NCBI RefSeq assembly: GCF_002979915.1
Contig: NZ_PCQA01000004.1
Location: forward strand, 124,001-188,000
DNA length: 64,000 bases
Source of the DNA: Arthrobacter sp. MYb213
GTDB taxonomy: Bacteria > Actinomycetota > Actinomycetes > Actinomycetales > Micrococcaceae
Direction of reading: 5' to 3'
Of the stretch, positions 18,336-27,290 are shown one piece after another; within the stretch, counting starts at the first letter, position 1; each line of letters begins with the position of its first letter. The notes under the pieces were generated by a model, which worked only from the letters and a program-made list of their open reading frames with translations, was not told the origin of the DNA and did not search any database. The translations under genes were made by a program, and so were the position numbers.

Positions 18336-19634
18336 CTATAAGCTTGCCTGCGTTTCCGATGTTGAGTGCAACGGATGCTCAATTTCATCACGAGCAAAAC
18401 GTCCAGCCCACCAAGCGAGCAGCCCGAAGATTGGCGAGGCGGTCCCTGCGATCACAAAAATACTTTGCAGGCTCAACACCTGGCTTAGCGGCCCGGCTAC
18501 AGCCATGGACAAGGGCATTAATGCTAAGGAAACAAAGAAATCCAGGCTGGAAATACGACCTAATAAATGTTTCGGCACCCGGCGTTGCAACAAGGTTCCC
18601 CAGATGACCATTCCGGCCGAATCGGTAATCCCGAAAAGTAAGAGAATCGCGAACAACATCCACGCGGCATCCACGTAACCCACCGCGGCCAGCGGCAATG
18701 TGCCTAAACACCAGCAAGCGGTCATTAGGGTCAGGTATCGACGTGGGAACTTCGCCGAGGCGATCAACAACGAACCGATCGCCGAACCGGCCCCGAAGAA
18801 GGCCAGCGTGTAGCCAAAGAGTTTTGCATCCCCGCCTAGATGATCGCTGACGATAAATGGCAGCAGCACCTCAAAAGGTCCAATAAAGGTGAATACTGAA
18901 ATCACCGAAAAGATCAACGTCCAACGCAACCAGCTGGTACGCATCGTATAGCCCACGCCTTCGCGTAACTGGCGCAGTACGCTGGGCGCTACAACTGTAG
19001 AGTCGGCAGGCTCCGGGGCGTCGTATTCTTTGCGGTGCGCTATGCGGCGCAGAACAAAGATAGCGATCACATGACACAGCGCGATTGTGGCAATTGCGTG
19101 CGCCGGGGAAATCGCGGCAACAAGAAAACCCGCAACCATCGGTCCCAGAGCCGTGTGCACTACCGGCCGGACCATACCCTCAAGACCGTTGGCGGCCAGT
19201 AGATCCTTCGGGGGCAAGATGCGAGGCAATAGTGCGGAATATGCCGGGAAGAAGAATGCTGATCCGGCACCGGCGAGGAAGCTGGTGAGCATGAGGTGCC
19301 ATAGGGTGATGGCGCCAGTCAGTGCCAGTAGGGCTGTCACGCTCATGATGAGCACCAACAGTAGCTGTACCAAGATGACTATTTTTCGACAGGAGTATCT
19401 GTCGGCCAAAATGCCGCCGAGCAGCACTAAGGCAAGTAGCCCCACAGCGTTTGAGGTGGCCACCACGGACAGCTCTAGGGGCCCGCCGCCTAAGCGACGT
19501 ACCTGATAGACCATTGCCACCGCCCACATGCCGGCGGCAAAGGTGGAAATAATTAATGCGCTCGCTAAGAGCGCATAGTCCCTGTGGGTGAATGGCTTAA
19601 CGAGGCGCAGCATTGAGTCATGCAACCTACCCAT
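18336..19634 (-). CDS. MFS exporter (EntS/MFS_3 type)
   Basis: A 432-residue transporter with 12 predicted helices and the MFS loop 2-3 motif GGILADRYSCRK. The pattern resembles the EntS/macrolide-type export subgroup: FLAGAGSAFFFPAYSALLPRI, then LLAANGLEGMVRPVVHTALGP. TAGGAGC lies five bases before the ATG. The gene is alone, 105 bases upstream of the deacetylase gene on the same strand, and follows the ptsH terminator region on the other side. Substrate unknown; export of a siderophore or drug is the family's usual job. Confidence 0.85.
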   Translation of the reverse strand: MGRLHDSMLRLVKPFTHRDYALLASALIISTFAAGMWAVAMVYQVRRLGGGPLELSVVATSNAVGLLALVLLGGILADRYSCRKIVILVQLLLVLIMSVTALLALTGAITLWHLMLTSFLAGAGSAFFFPAYSALLPRILPPKDLLAANGLEGMVRPVVHTALGPMVAGFLVAAISPAHAIATIALCHVIAIFVLRRIAHRKEYDAPEPADSTVVAPSVLRQLREGVGYTMRTSWLRWTLIFSVISVFTFIGPFEVLLPFIVSDHLGGDAKLFGYTLAFFGAGSAIGSLLIASAKFPRRYLTLMTACWCLGTLPLAAVGYVDAAWMLFAILLLFGITDSAGMVIWGTLLQRRVPKHLLGRISSLDFFVSLALMPLSMAVAGPLSQVLSLQSIFVIAGTASPIFGLLAWWAGRFARDEIEHPLHSTSETQASL

Positions 19635-19717
19635 GAGAAGCTCCTACAACTTGCGCGTAGGATCAATCATCCATCCACTGATTGAATTTTGTCAATCAGT
19701 AATCTGGAATTAAAACC

Positions 19718-19757
19718 AAAGCCCGCGCCTCACCGTTAAAGGTCAAGCGCGGGCTTT
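19718..19757 (-). terminator. Terminator of the fructose PTS operon
   Basis: Arms 19718-19728 and 19747-19757 (AAAGCCCGCGC and complement, 11 bp). On the minus strand the stem is followed by TTTGGTTTTAA. It lies 16 bases after the ptsH stop. Confidence 0.8.
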
Positions 19758-19773
19758 GCATGAACAAGGTGTT

Positions 19774-20052
19774 TTACTCCGAGTCGTGGTCAATCTCCAA
19801 GATTTTCACCAGTTGATCCAGAGCCTCTTCGGCTCCTTCACCCTCAGCGCGCAACACAACCTTGGTGCCGTATTCGGCGCCCAAGCCCATGAGCGACAGA
19901 ATGCTTGAGGCATCTAATGCGTCCTCGGAAGGTTCTGTTTCCAACGCGATGGTGACCTCGACCGGAAGCTCGCCGGCGGCTTCGGCGAAGATTGCAGCCG
20001 GACGGGCGTGAAGGCCAACTCGACTTCCAATGATTGCTGTACGTTCTGCCAT
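19774..20052 (-). CDS. ptsH: Phosphocarrier protein HPr
   Basis: A 92-residue cytoplasmic PTS carrier that passes phosphate from EI to the EIIA domains. His15 in the GLHARPA active site is present. The helix around DASSILSLMGLG carries serines at the position of the regulatory Ser46 of Firmicutes, although HPr kinase is not generally expected in this group. ATG at 20052 is chosen over 20070, because AAAAGGAGC sits four bases upstream and the family starts near this Met. It is the last gene of the fruR-fruK-fruA-ptsI-ptsH operon. Confidence 0.95.
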   Translation of the reverse strand: MAERTAIIGSRVGLHARPAAIFAEAAGELPVEVTIALETEPSEDALDASSILSLMGLGAEYGTKVVLRAEGEGAEEALDQLVKILEIDHDSE

Positions 20053-20112
20053 GACGGCTCCTTTTAACATAGGTGGTAATTCAAAATCCTAAGGCAGGTG
20101 ACCCTGGAGTTG

Positions 20113-21807
20113 TTAGAGTCCGAAGCGATCCAATTCGGGCAACTGCGCACGTACCAAGCTTCGGGCTTCCTCAGCTGACGCGGCCCGCAAGGCAAGCTGC
20201 GCCAATTTTTGAGCGGTAGCCAAGTCCACGGTGCGTAGCACCGCGGCGACCGGGGAAAGTGCGCGCTTATTCATGGACAAGGTATTAACGCCCAGTCCCA
20301 CAAGTACTACCGCGAGCGCAGGATCTGCCGCGGCTTCGCCGCATACTCCCACCGGTTTAGCACCGGCGCCCTGTGCCCCGGCACTGGTGGCCGCGATCAT
20401 GTGCAACACGGCCGGCTGCCACGGGTCATTCAGTTCAGCCAGTGAGCCCAGCTGCCTATCCGCGGCCATCGTGTATTGCGTCAGATCGTTGGTTCCGATA
20501 GAGACAAAATCGCAGCGTTCCAAGATCCGCTCGGCCATCAGCGCGGCCGAGGGAACCTCAATCATCACTCCAGCGGTTGCGAGGTTTGCCGTGCGTACCA
20601 GTGCCGCAAAATCTTGGGCCTCGGCAGGCGTAGAGATCATTGGTGCCATGGTCCAGACCTCGGCCTGGTGGTTGGCGGCGGCCTCAGAGATCGCAGTGAG
20701 CTGACGGGCAAGGACTCCGGGGCTAGTGGTGTCCGTGCGGTAGCCGCGAACACCGAGTGCCGGATTTGGCTCCGTCGAATCGGTGAGGAACGGAAGCGGT
20801 TTGTCGGCCCCGGCATCCAGGGTGCGGACCACAACTTTTTTCTGCGCGAAGGCCTCAAAAACCGCACCATAGGCGGCTACCTGTTCCTCATGGGATGGTT
20901 CCTTCTCGCGTCCTAAGAAACAGAACTCGGTACGCAATAGGCCTACGCCTTCGGCACCTGCCTTGGCCGCAGCCTGCGCATCGGTGCCGCTTCCTACGTT
21001 GGCTAGCAGGGGAACGCGGTGGCCATCAGCCAGTACTCCTCGGCCATCAAATTCCGGAAGCTGCTCACGATTTGCGTAGGTGCGTGCGGTCGCTGATTCA
21101 ACCTCGGTGGGGTTGCGCACCACGAGACCGTCAATTCCGTCCACGTAGACTACGTCGCCATCAACCAGGGCGGTGGTATCGCTGGCCGCCACGATAGCCG
21201 GCAACCCTAAGGAACGGGCAATAATCGCGGTGTGGGACTGTGGCCCGCCATCGCTGGTGACCAGAGCCAAGACCTTCGCCGGATCTAGGGTAGCGGTATC
21301 TGCCGGCGCTAGGTCAACGGCTACGAGTACAAAGGGGGTTTCCGAATCGGGGATACCCGGGGCAGGCACCCCACGTAGCTCGGCCACGATACGGGCGCGA
21401 ACATCGAGTACGTCGCCGGCGCGTTCGGCCATGTAGCCACCGAGTGCGGACAGTTGGGTGGCTACCGCATCGGCGGCCTCCCAGAGAGCCGACTCCGCAC
21501 AGGTGCCCGAGGCAACCAGCTTCGTTGCGGACTTCAATAGGCTTTTGTCGCTCGCCATGAGTGCGGTGGCCTTGAGCACCGCTTGCGCGTCCCCGGTAGC
21601 CAGTGCGGCGCGTGCCTTGAGCTGCGCGGCAACCGCTTGAGTGGCCTGGGCCAAACGGGCGGTTTCACTGTCGATAGTGGCACCCTCAGGAAGCGGTGCG
21701 CCGTCGGCGGGGGCTTGGATCGCATCGGGCATACGACGTACGGTACCGATGACTCGGCCTGCACTGACGCCTACCCCGGAAAACTTTTCTACCTTGTGCG
21801 TGCTCAT
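20113..21807 (-). CDS. ptsI: PTS enzyme I (PEP-protein phosphotransferase)
   Basis: A 564-residue enzyme that takes phosphate from PEP to HPr. The phospho-His is His192 in GGPQSHTAIIARSLGLPAIV. The PEP-binding barrel shows LLRTEFCFLGR, TLDAGADKPLPF, the EVPSAALMA segment, SIGTNDLTQYTMAADR and the active Cys in VGVCGEAAADP. Its ATG overlaps the fruA stop (ATGA), so the two are translationally coupled. The general PTS enzymes embedded in a fructose operon suggest that fructose is a main PTS sugar here. Confidence 0.96.
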   Translation of the reverse strand: MSTHKVEKFSGVGVSAGRVIGTVRRMPDAIQAPADGAPLPEGATIDSETARLAQATQAVAAQLKARAALATGDAQAVLKATALMASDKSLLKSATKLVASGTCAESALWEAADAVATQLSALGGYMAERAGDVLDVRARIVAELRGVPAPGIPDSETPFVLVAVDLAPADTATLDPAKVLALVTSDGGPQSHTAIIARSLGLPAIVAASDTTALVDGDVVYVDGIDGLVVRNPTEVESATARTYANREQLPEFDGRGVLADGHRVPLLANVGSGTDAQAAAKAGAEGVGLLRTEFCFLGREKEPSHEEQVAAYGAVFEAFAQKKVVVRTLDAGADKPLPFLTDSTEPNPALGVRGYRTDTTSPGVLARQLTAISEAAANHQAEVWTMAPMISTPAEAQDFAALVRTANLATAGVMIEVPSAALMAERILERCDFVSIGTNDLTQYTMAADRQLGSLAELNDPWQPAVLHMIAATSAGAQGAGAKPVGVCGEAAADPALAVVLVGLGVNTLSMNKRALSPVAAVLRTVDLATAQKLAQLALRAASAEEARSLVRAQLPELDRFGL

Positions 21808-23816
21808 GCTGCAACCTTGACGCTTTCAACGTTTGGCACCGCAGTCTTACGAACAAACTTCTTCAGAATAATCACCAGTGCAGCGGAGATGAGCGTGCCA
21901 ATGACGGTGGCTAACAGGAACAGCGGCCAGGTGTTATTCATTGCAAAGAAGACAAATGCTCCGCCGTGCGGTGCCTGACTGACCACATCAAAGGTCATAA
22001 TCAACGAACCGGTCACTCCGGCGCCCACCATCGAAGCAGGGATGACACGCAATGGGTCTGCCGCGGCGAAGGGAATAGCGCCTTCGGAGATGAACGCGGC
22101 ACCGAGCAACCAAGCAGCCTTGCCGTTTTCGCGTTCGGCTCCGGTGAATAGCTTCGGGGAAACCGTCGTAGCCAAGGCCATGGCCAATGGTGGCACCATA
22201 CCCGCGGCCATCACAGCTGCCATGATCATCAGTGGGGCAGGATTTTCCGTCAGTGAACCGGCGCCCAGTCCCGCTACCGCGAAGGCGTAGGCAACCTTAT
22301 TAACCGGTCCACCCAAGTCGATGGCCATCATGAGGCCCAGGATCAAACCAAGAATCGCAGCTGCGGTACCCGACATACCCGAGAGCCATGAGTTGAGTGC
22401 TTCGGTGAGCTTCGCAATTGGTCCGCCCAGGAAGAGGATCATCAGACCCGAGGCGATGATGGATGCAAGCAGCGGCACGATCACCACTGGCATCAGTCCG
22501 CGCAACCAGCGTGGAACGTTCCAGGAGCTGACCCAGCGAGCGGCCAGGCCGGCAATCAATCCACCGACGATACCGCCAAGGAACCCGGCACCCATGAAGC
22601 CTGCCACCGCACCTGCGGTGAAGCCCGGGGCAATGCCTGGGCGGTCTGCGTAGGCATAAGCGATGTAACCAGCCAGAGCGGGAACCAGGAAGCCCATGGA
22701 CAGGCCACCGATCTTGAATGCGACCGCTCCAAGGTAGGCCATGAGCCCTGCATCTGGCAGGTTGAACAGCGTGTTGTCAGTCAAGTACTGGTCTGCCACG
22801 TCGGTGATCGCGTAACCGCCGAGGAGGAAACCCAAGGCGATCAGCAAGCCGCCGCCGGCCACGAACGGAATCATGTAGGAAACGCCGGTCAACAGCGCGC
22901 GCTTGAGCTGTGCGCCGAAACCTTGCTTGTCATTGGTCTGTTCGGATTCGGCCGAGGCCGTAGCGGAAGGCACCCGGCGTGCTTGCGGATCGCTAGCTGC
23001 CGCGATGGCATCCTTGAGAAGTTTCTCAGGCTCGTCGATACCGCGCTTAACCGGAACCTGAATCAATGGCTTGCCGGCAAAGCGTGCCCGGTCACGTACA
23101 TCAACGTCGACGGCGAAGATCACCGCGTCGGCAGCTTCAATAATTGCAGGATCTAAGGCGGTGGAACCCGAAGAACCTTGAGTTTCCACGGCAAAATCAA
23201 TGCCTAGCTCTTCGGCGGTTTGTGCCAACGAGTCGGCCGCCATGTAGGTGTGGGCAATGCCGGTGGGGCATGCGGTGACCGCCACGATCTTGGCGACCTT
23301 TGCGCGTGATGGGTCGGTAGTTGATGCCGGCGCTGCTACCGGGGCGGCGGCAGGAGCCGTGGGATTCTCGGAGATCACCGCGGAGACTAACTCGACGATT
23401 TCACTGGCGCTGCTTGCCTCGCGAAGTGCTGCGGTGAAGCTCTTCTTCACCAGCGCGCGAGCCAATTTGGAGAGCAGCTTCAAATGCTCTTTATCGGCGC
23501 CCTCTGGGGCAGCGATAAAGAAGATCAGATCTGCCGGACCGTCTTTGGCCCCAAAATCTACTGGGGTAGCCAATCGTGCCATGGCCAGGGTCGGGGTGGT
23601 GACGGCGGCTGAGCGGCAGTGTGGAATTGCGATGCCGCCGGGTACTCCCGTGGCGGTTTTTGCTTCACGGGCCAACGCGTGTTCGGCCAAAGCCGATGCA
23701 TCGGTAGCGCGGGACGCCTTGGCTACTAGGTTCGCCAGGTGATTGATCACCTCGGTGGTCGAGGTGCCCAAGTGTGCGTCGAGGGTGACGAGCTGGGTGG
23801 TGATCAGGTCGCTCAT
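21804..23816 (-). CDS. fruA: Fructose PTS EIIABC
   Basis: A 670-residue fusion that imports fructose and phosphorylates it at C1. Domain order: EIIA (1-150) with His66 in IAIPHCRS, an Ala/Pro linker (151-172), EIIB (173-275) with Cys183 in TACPTGIAHTYMA, and EIIC (about 305-655) with several membrane helices and the GGPVNKVAYAFA motif. The order A-B-C is usual for actinobacteria. It lies two bases after fruK and overlaps ptsI by four. Confidence 0.95.
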   Translation of the reverse strand: MSDLITTQLVTLDAHLGTSTTEVINHLANLVAKASRATDASALAEHALAREAKTATGVPGGIAIPHCRSAAVTTPTLAMARLATPVDFGAKDGPADLIFFIAAPEGADKEHLKLLSKLARALVKKSFTAALREASSASEIVELVSAVISENPTAPAAAPVAAPASTTDPSRAKVAKIVAVTACPTGIAHTYMAADSLAQTAEELGIDFAVETQGSSGSTALDPAIIEAADAVIFAVDVDVRDRARFAGKPLIQVPVKRGIDEPEKLLKDAIAAASDPQARRVPSATASAESEQTNDKQGFGAQLKRALLTGVSYMIPFVAGGGLLIALGFLLGGYAITDVADQYLTDNTLFNLPDAGLMAYLGAVAFKIGGLSMGFLVPALAGYIAYAYADRPGIAPGFTAGAVAGFMGAGFLGGIVGGLIAGLAARWVSSWNVPRWLRGLMPVVIVPLLASIIASGLMILFLGGPIAKLTEALNSWLSGMSGTAAAILGLILGLMMAIDLGGPVNKVAYAFAVAGLGAGSLTENPAPLMIMAAVMAAGMVPPLAMALATTVSPKLFTGAERENGKAAWLLGAAFISEGAIPFAAADPLRVIPASMVGAGVTGSLIMTFDVVSQAPHGGAFVFFAMNNTWPLFLLATVIGTLISAALVIILKKFVRKTAVPNVESVKVAA

Positions 23817-23818
23817 TG

Positions 23819-24796
23819 CTATGATCCTTGCCTTGGGTTGAGTGAGACGACGGTGACGGCGTCCGCGGTGAGGTCAGATGGTGAGGGGATAGTCGAACCG
23901 GGCAGCGAAGTTGCCGCTGCCCCGTAGGCGATGGCCGAGCTAAGACATTGCTCCGGTGAACCCTGAGAAATGGCCGCCAACAGAAATCCTGCCAGCGAAG
24001 AATCTCCAGCTCCTACGGTGCTTCGGGCGGCGATGGGTGCATGCCAGCCGTGCCATGCCCCCTGGCTTGTGGCCAGTACCGCGCCGTGGGCTCCGAGCGT
24101 TGCCAGCACGGCGCCGGTTCCGCGCTCAAGCAGCGTTTGGCAGGTTTCTGCGGTCAGCTGCGCGGAGGTTTCGAGCTGTTTTTCGCTGAGCGTGGCGCCG
24201 ACAAGATCTGCCAGCTCCTCAGCGTTTGGCTTGATGAGGTCCGGGATGTGCTTTGCGGTGTGAGCGTAAAGCTGACGCAACGGTTCCCCGGAGGTGTCCA
24301 CCGCGATCTTCGGGCAATTGGTGCCCAGCGAATCGCGAAGCGTGGCGGTGAGCTGCGCGTAGAAGTCTGCCGGTACTCCTGGGGGTAGCGAGCCGGCCAT
24401 CACCAGCCAACTAGCCTCGGTGCTTGCTTCAAGTACTAACGCACTCAATGCGGACACCGCCTCGGCGCTCAAGTTCGGGCCTAACTCGTTGATTTTGGTG
24501 GTGGTGCCATCCGGGTCGGTCAAGGTGATGTTGGTGCGCAGCGCTTCATCGATGGGCAGTGCGGTGAAGTTTAGTCCGTCACCACGTAGCGCGGCGATGA
24601 GTGGATCATTAGCTCCGCCGGGTAGTAGCGCGTGAGTCTTGGCTCCAGCCGCGGAAAGCGCGCGGCTGACGTTTACGCCTTTGCCGGCAGCCTGGGTATG
24701 ACTGGTTGCGGCGCGTTGGACAGCTCCGTGAGCTAGCGGCTCTTGTAATTCAATGGTTTTATCCAGCGCCGGGTTGCAGGTCAGTGTGATGATCAT
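23819..24796 (-). CDS. fruK: 1-phosphofructokinase
   Basis: PfkB-family kinase, 325 residues, converting fructose 1-phosphate to fructose 1,6-bisphosphate in the cytoplasm. Seen: an N-terminal TCNPALDKTIEL start typical of FruK, AAGKGVNVSRAL with the family Gly-rich substrate loop, and the catalytic base region STVGAGDSSLAGFL. It overlaps fruR by four bases (ATGA) and precedes fruA, which makes its substrate. Confidence 0.95.
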   Translation of the reverse strand: MIITLTCNPALDKTIELQEPLAHGAVQRAATSHTQAAGKGVNVSRALSAAGAKTHALLPGGANDPLIAALRGDGLNFTALPIDEALRTNITLTDPDGTTTKINELGPNLSAEAVSALSALVLEASTEASWLVMAGSLPPGVPADFYAQLTATLRDSLGTNCPKIAVDTSGEPLRQLYAHTAKHIPDLIKPNAEELADLVGATLSEKQLETSAQLTAETCQTLLERGTGAVLATLGAHGAVLATSQGAWHGWHAPIAARSTVGAGDSSLAGFLLAAISQGSPEQCLSSAIAYGAAATSLPGSTIPSPSDLTADAVTVVSLNPRQGS

Positions 24797-25569
24797 GCGA
24801 CAACTACCTCGACTTCGGCGAGTTCCAAGGCCGCAGCGAGATCACCTTGTGGTGCGCTGTCGGTCACCAGGGTGTCTATGGCGTTCAAACGCGCAAAGCG
24901 AACCAGGGTTTCTTGGTCAAATTTTGAGCTATCGGCGAGGAGCACTACGCGGCGTGCGCTTGCGATCAAGGCGGTTTTAACCGCGGCTTCTAAGGGGTCA
25001 GGAGTGCTCAATGCGAAATCGGCATGCAGGGCATTGGTTCCGATGAAGGCAATGTCGGCGCGGTAGTTGGAGTATTCCTGCGCGGTGCGGGCACCACTGG
25101 TGGCACCGGTAATTCCGCGAACTCGTCCGCCAATCAGTTCCAAGGCAATCTCTGGGCTTTGCACCAGTGCCGTGGCGATTGGAAGCGCGTGGGTGATCAC
25201 CACAAGTCCGGATCCTGTATTGGTTTTGACCATGCGTTCGGCAAGGAATTCTGTGGTGGTCCCGGCATCTAGGATGACCGAAGCGTCGGAGACCGGCAGC
25301 AGGCTGAGTGCGCGTTGTGCGATACGTGCCTTGGCCTCAGCGTGGATGGCGGTACGTGCCATGTAGCTTTCTTCGCGGGTGCTTGCCTCACTGATGGAGA
25401 CAGCGCCCCCGTGTACACGACGCAAGAGATTTTCAGACTCCAGCTGGGCTAGATCGCGGCGAACGGTCTCCGCGGTAATCTCAAAGCGTTCAGCCAGTTG
25501 CGCGACGGTTACTTTCCCCTCGGCGGCAAGCTGATCGGTGATTAGCCGGTGTCTTTCCTCGGCAAACAT
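24793..25569 (-). CDS. fruR: DeoR-family regulator of the fructose operon
   Basis: A 258-residue repressor. The N-terminal DeoR helix-turn-helix (1-56) shows RHRLITDQL, then VTVAQLAERFEITAETVRRDLAQLE and the LLRRVHGGA signature. The sugar-phosphate isomerase-like C-terminal domain carries DAGTTTEFLAERM and the FIGTNAL and SSKF motifs. It heads the operon with GGAGG five bases before ATG, so it likely autoregulates through the 12-bp inverted repeat at 25579-25628, with fructose 1-phosphate as the usual inducer. Confidence 0.92.
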   Translation of the reverse strand: MFAEERHRLITDQLAAEGKVTVAQLAERFEITAETVRRDLAQLESENLLRRVHGGAVSISEASTREESYMARTAIHAEAKARIAQRALSLLPVSDASVILDAGTTTEFLAERMVKTNTGSGLVVITHALPIATALVQSPEIALELIGGRVRGITGATSGARTAQEYSNYRADIAFIGTNALHADFALSTPDPLEAAVKTALIASARRVVLLADSSKFDQETLVRFARLNAIDTLVTDSAPQGDLAAALELAEVEVVVA

Positions 25570-25578
25570 CTACGCCTC

Positions 25579-25650
25579 CATAAAGTCATGACATGCAACA
25601 CATGAATCTGTGTTTCCATGACTTTATGTCCGATTGTGTGGGATCGTCAA
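25579..25650 (-). promoter_or_regulatory. fruR operon promoter with 12-bp inverted-repeat operator
   Basis: Perfect 12-bp arms CATAAAGTCATG (25579-25590) and CATGACTTTATG (25617-25628) lie 26 bases apart. A second repeat, AACACA/TGTGTT (25597-25614), sits between them. On the minus strand -35 TTGACG (25650-25645) and -10 TAAAGT (25626-25621), with an 18-base spacer, overlap the distal arm. The proximal arm reaches the ribosome site. This geometry suits looping or double-site repression by FruR. Confidence 0.7.
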
Positions 25651-25729
25651 GCGAATTTGTAAAGAACTTTTGGGTTTATCTGTTTTTGAGTGGGTTTTTC
25701 TGCATATGATGACGCTGAATGTCCTGGCG

Positions 25730-26578
25730 TTAGCGCCGAGTGTAGGCCGTTTTACCGCCAAAATTAGTTCCCTCAAAGAGTTCGTTGACCGTCACCAAGG
25801 TGAACTTTTCATGCTTGAGTCGCTTGACCAGTTCCGGTACCGCTTTGACCGAGCTGTCGTGGATGTCATGCATTAAAATAATTGACCCGGAGTGTGCCTG
25901 AGCCATCGCGAGATCTACGGTTTTCTTCGGATCATGGTGTTGCCAATCCAAGGTATCGACATCCCAGAGCACCATCGGGGTGCCCACCAGTTGGTCAACG
26001 GCGGAATTATGAGCCCCATACGGCGGACGTAAAGTATCCGGCGTCAACCCGGTCGCCTTGCGAATGGCCGATTCGGTCGCGGCGAGTTCATTCTTGATTT
26101 CTTCTGCGGACAGGCCGGGCAAGCTTCGGTGATCAAAAGTATGATTGCCCAACTGGTGACCCTCGTACGCCATGCGATTTACGGCCCCGGAAAAGTTGGC
26201 AACGTTCTGACCGAGCATGTAGAAGGTTGCGGGGACGTTTTCCTTGGCTAACATGTCCAGTAAAGATGCGGTGTACTTCCCTGGACCATCATCAAAGGTC
26301 AAGGCTACGCATTTGGCCTTTTCACAATCTACGCGAGGCTGTGGTTTGAGCACCATCGCGGTGACCGGAGCCTGGACTGCAGGAACTGCACTGTAATCCG
26401 AAGCCCGTTCAACGTGCATGGAGCCTTCACTTCGGGCGGAAGACGTACTGGCAAAGAATCCTGCAACCGCGTGGCCTGCCCGGGAAGCCTGTTGGGTTAT
26501 TGGAGAACCGCAGCTGGTGAGGAAAAGGACACAGCAAAGTACGGAAATAACCGCGTTGACGCGGGAACGGGAAGGCAT
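25730..26578 (-). CDS. Polysaccharide deacetylase lipoprotein (CE4, NodB domain), copy 2
   Basis: A 282-residue paralogue of the gene at 17490-18230. The signal peptide ends in lipobox LTSC (Cys23), followed by a long Ser/Ala/Val-rich linker (about 24-85) that is longer than in copy 1. The NodB domain keeps TFDDGP (Asp96-Asp97), NHTFDHR, RPPYGAH, DVDTLDWQH and HDIHDSS, so it should be active. ATG at 26578 is chosen because AAGGTGA precedes it by five bases and the signal peptide begins there. It stands alone between the fructose operon and the metY operon's palindrome. Confidence 0.9.
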   Translation of the reverse strand: MPSRSRVNAVISVLCCVLFLTSCGSPITQQASRAGHAVAGFFASTSSARSEGSMHVERASDYSAVPAVQAPVTAMVLKPQPRVDCEKAKCVALTFDDGPGKYTASLLDMLAKENVPATFYMLGQNVANFSGAVNRMAYEGHQLGNHTFDHRSLPGLSAEEIKNELAATESAIRKATGLTPDTLRPPYGAHNSAVDQLVGTPMVLWDVDTLDWQHHDPKKTVDLAMAQAHSGSIILMHDIHDSSVKAVPELVKRLKHEKFTLVTVNELFEGTNFGGKTAYTRR

Positions 26579-26737
26579 GTATTCACCTTTTCGCCTTCCC
26601 CAGCTGAAATCAATTCGACCACCCGGCAGGCAATAAAAATCCGCTGAATCGTTATGTAAATAGGTGATTTCACGCCCCAGCATCATGTGATGCTTCCGGG
26701 CGGGGGATTGGAACGGTGAGGATGCCAGCTCAAATAA

Positions 26738-26773
26738 GCTGGAGCCTGTGGTGATATCACCACAGGCTCCAGC
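26738..26773. terminator. Perfect 36-base palindrome after the metY operon
   Basis: Arms of 18 bases meet at the centre without a spacer (GCTGGAGCC...GGCTCCAGC around GATATC). It lies 23 bases after the stop of the CoA-binding gene and probably ends the metY transcript. No U tract follows. Confidence 0.65.
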
Positions 26774-26795
26774 GAGAATGCAAATATGTAGAACT

Positions 26796-27290
26796 CTAGG
26801 CCAGTAGCTGGCGCTTAGAGGAGATTACCCCGGTGTTGAACCCGGCAAGACGCAACCCACCATGGAAGCGGGCATGCTCAATTTTGACGCAGCGGTCCAT
26901 GACTACATTCATCCCGGCAGCCTCGGCGCGTGCGGCAACCTCCTCATGCCACGAACCAAGCTGCAACCACAGGGTTTTCGCGCCCACAGCCAGCGCTTCA
27001 TCCAGCACGGTGGGAAGGTCATCGTGTTTACGGAAAACCTCGACCAAGTCAGGGGTCTCCGGCAGATCAGCTAATGACTTGTAGACCGGCTGCCCGAGAA
27101 TCTCGTCCAGCACCGGGTTGATGAAATATACCTTGTACTTCGAGGAGGACAAGAGGTAAGTGGCGACAAAGTAGCTGGCGCGTGATGGCTTATTTGAGGC
27201 ACCAACGATAGCAATGGACTTTGTTTCATGCAGAATGTTCAGACGTTCTGCGGCGCCAGGGCCCTGCCAAGTACGTTGCTGAGTGCTCAT
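26796..27290 (-). CDS. CoA-binding-domain protein (CoA_binding_2), metY-linked
   Basis: A 164-residue Rossmann-like protein of the YccU/CoA_binding_2 family. The nucleotide loop is SIAIVGASNKPSRASY, followed by YKVYFINPV, PDLVEVFRKHDDLP, and the late LWLQLGSW and MDRCVKIEHARF motifs with a conserved Cys. The biochemical role of the family is unsettled. Its ATG overlaps the metY stop by one base (TAATG), so it is co-translated with metY under the same riboswitch, which hints at a role in sulfur or methionine metabolism. A paralogue (58035-58451) lies at the far end of the sulfur island. Confidence 0.8.
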   Translation of the reverse strand: MSTQQRTWQGPGAAERLNILHETKSIAIVGASNKPSRASYFVATYLLSSSKYKVYFINPVLDEILGQPVYKSLADLPETPDLVEVFRKHDDLPTVLDEALAVGAKTLWLQLGSWHEEVAARAEAAGMNVVMDRCVKIEHARFHGGLRLAGFNTGVISSKRQLLA

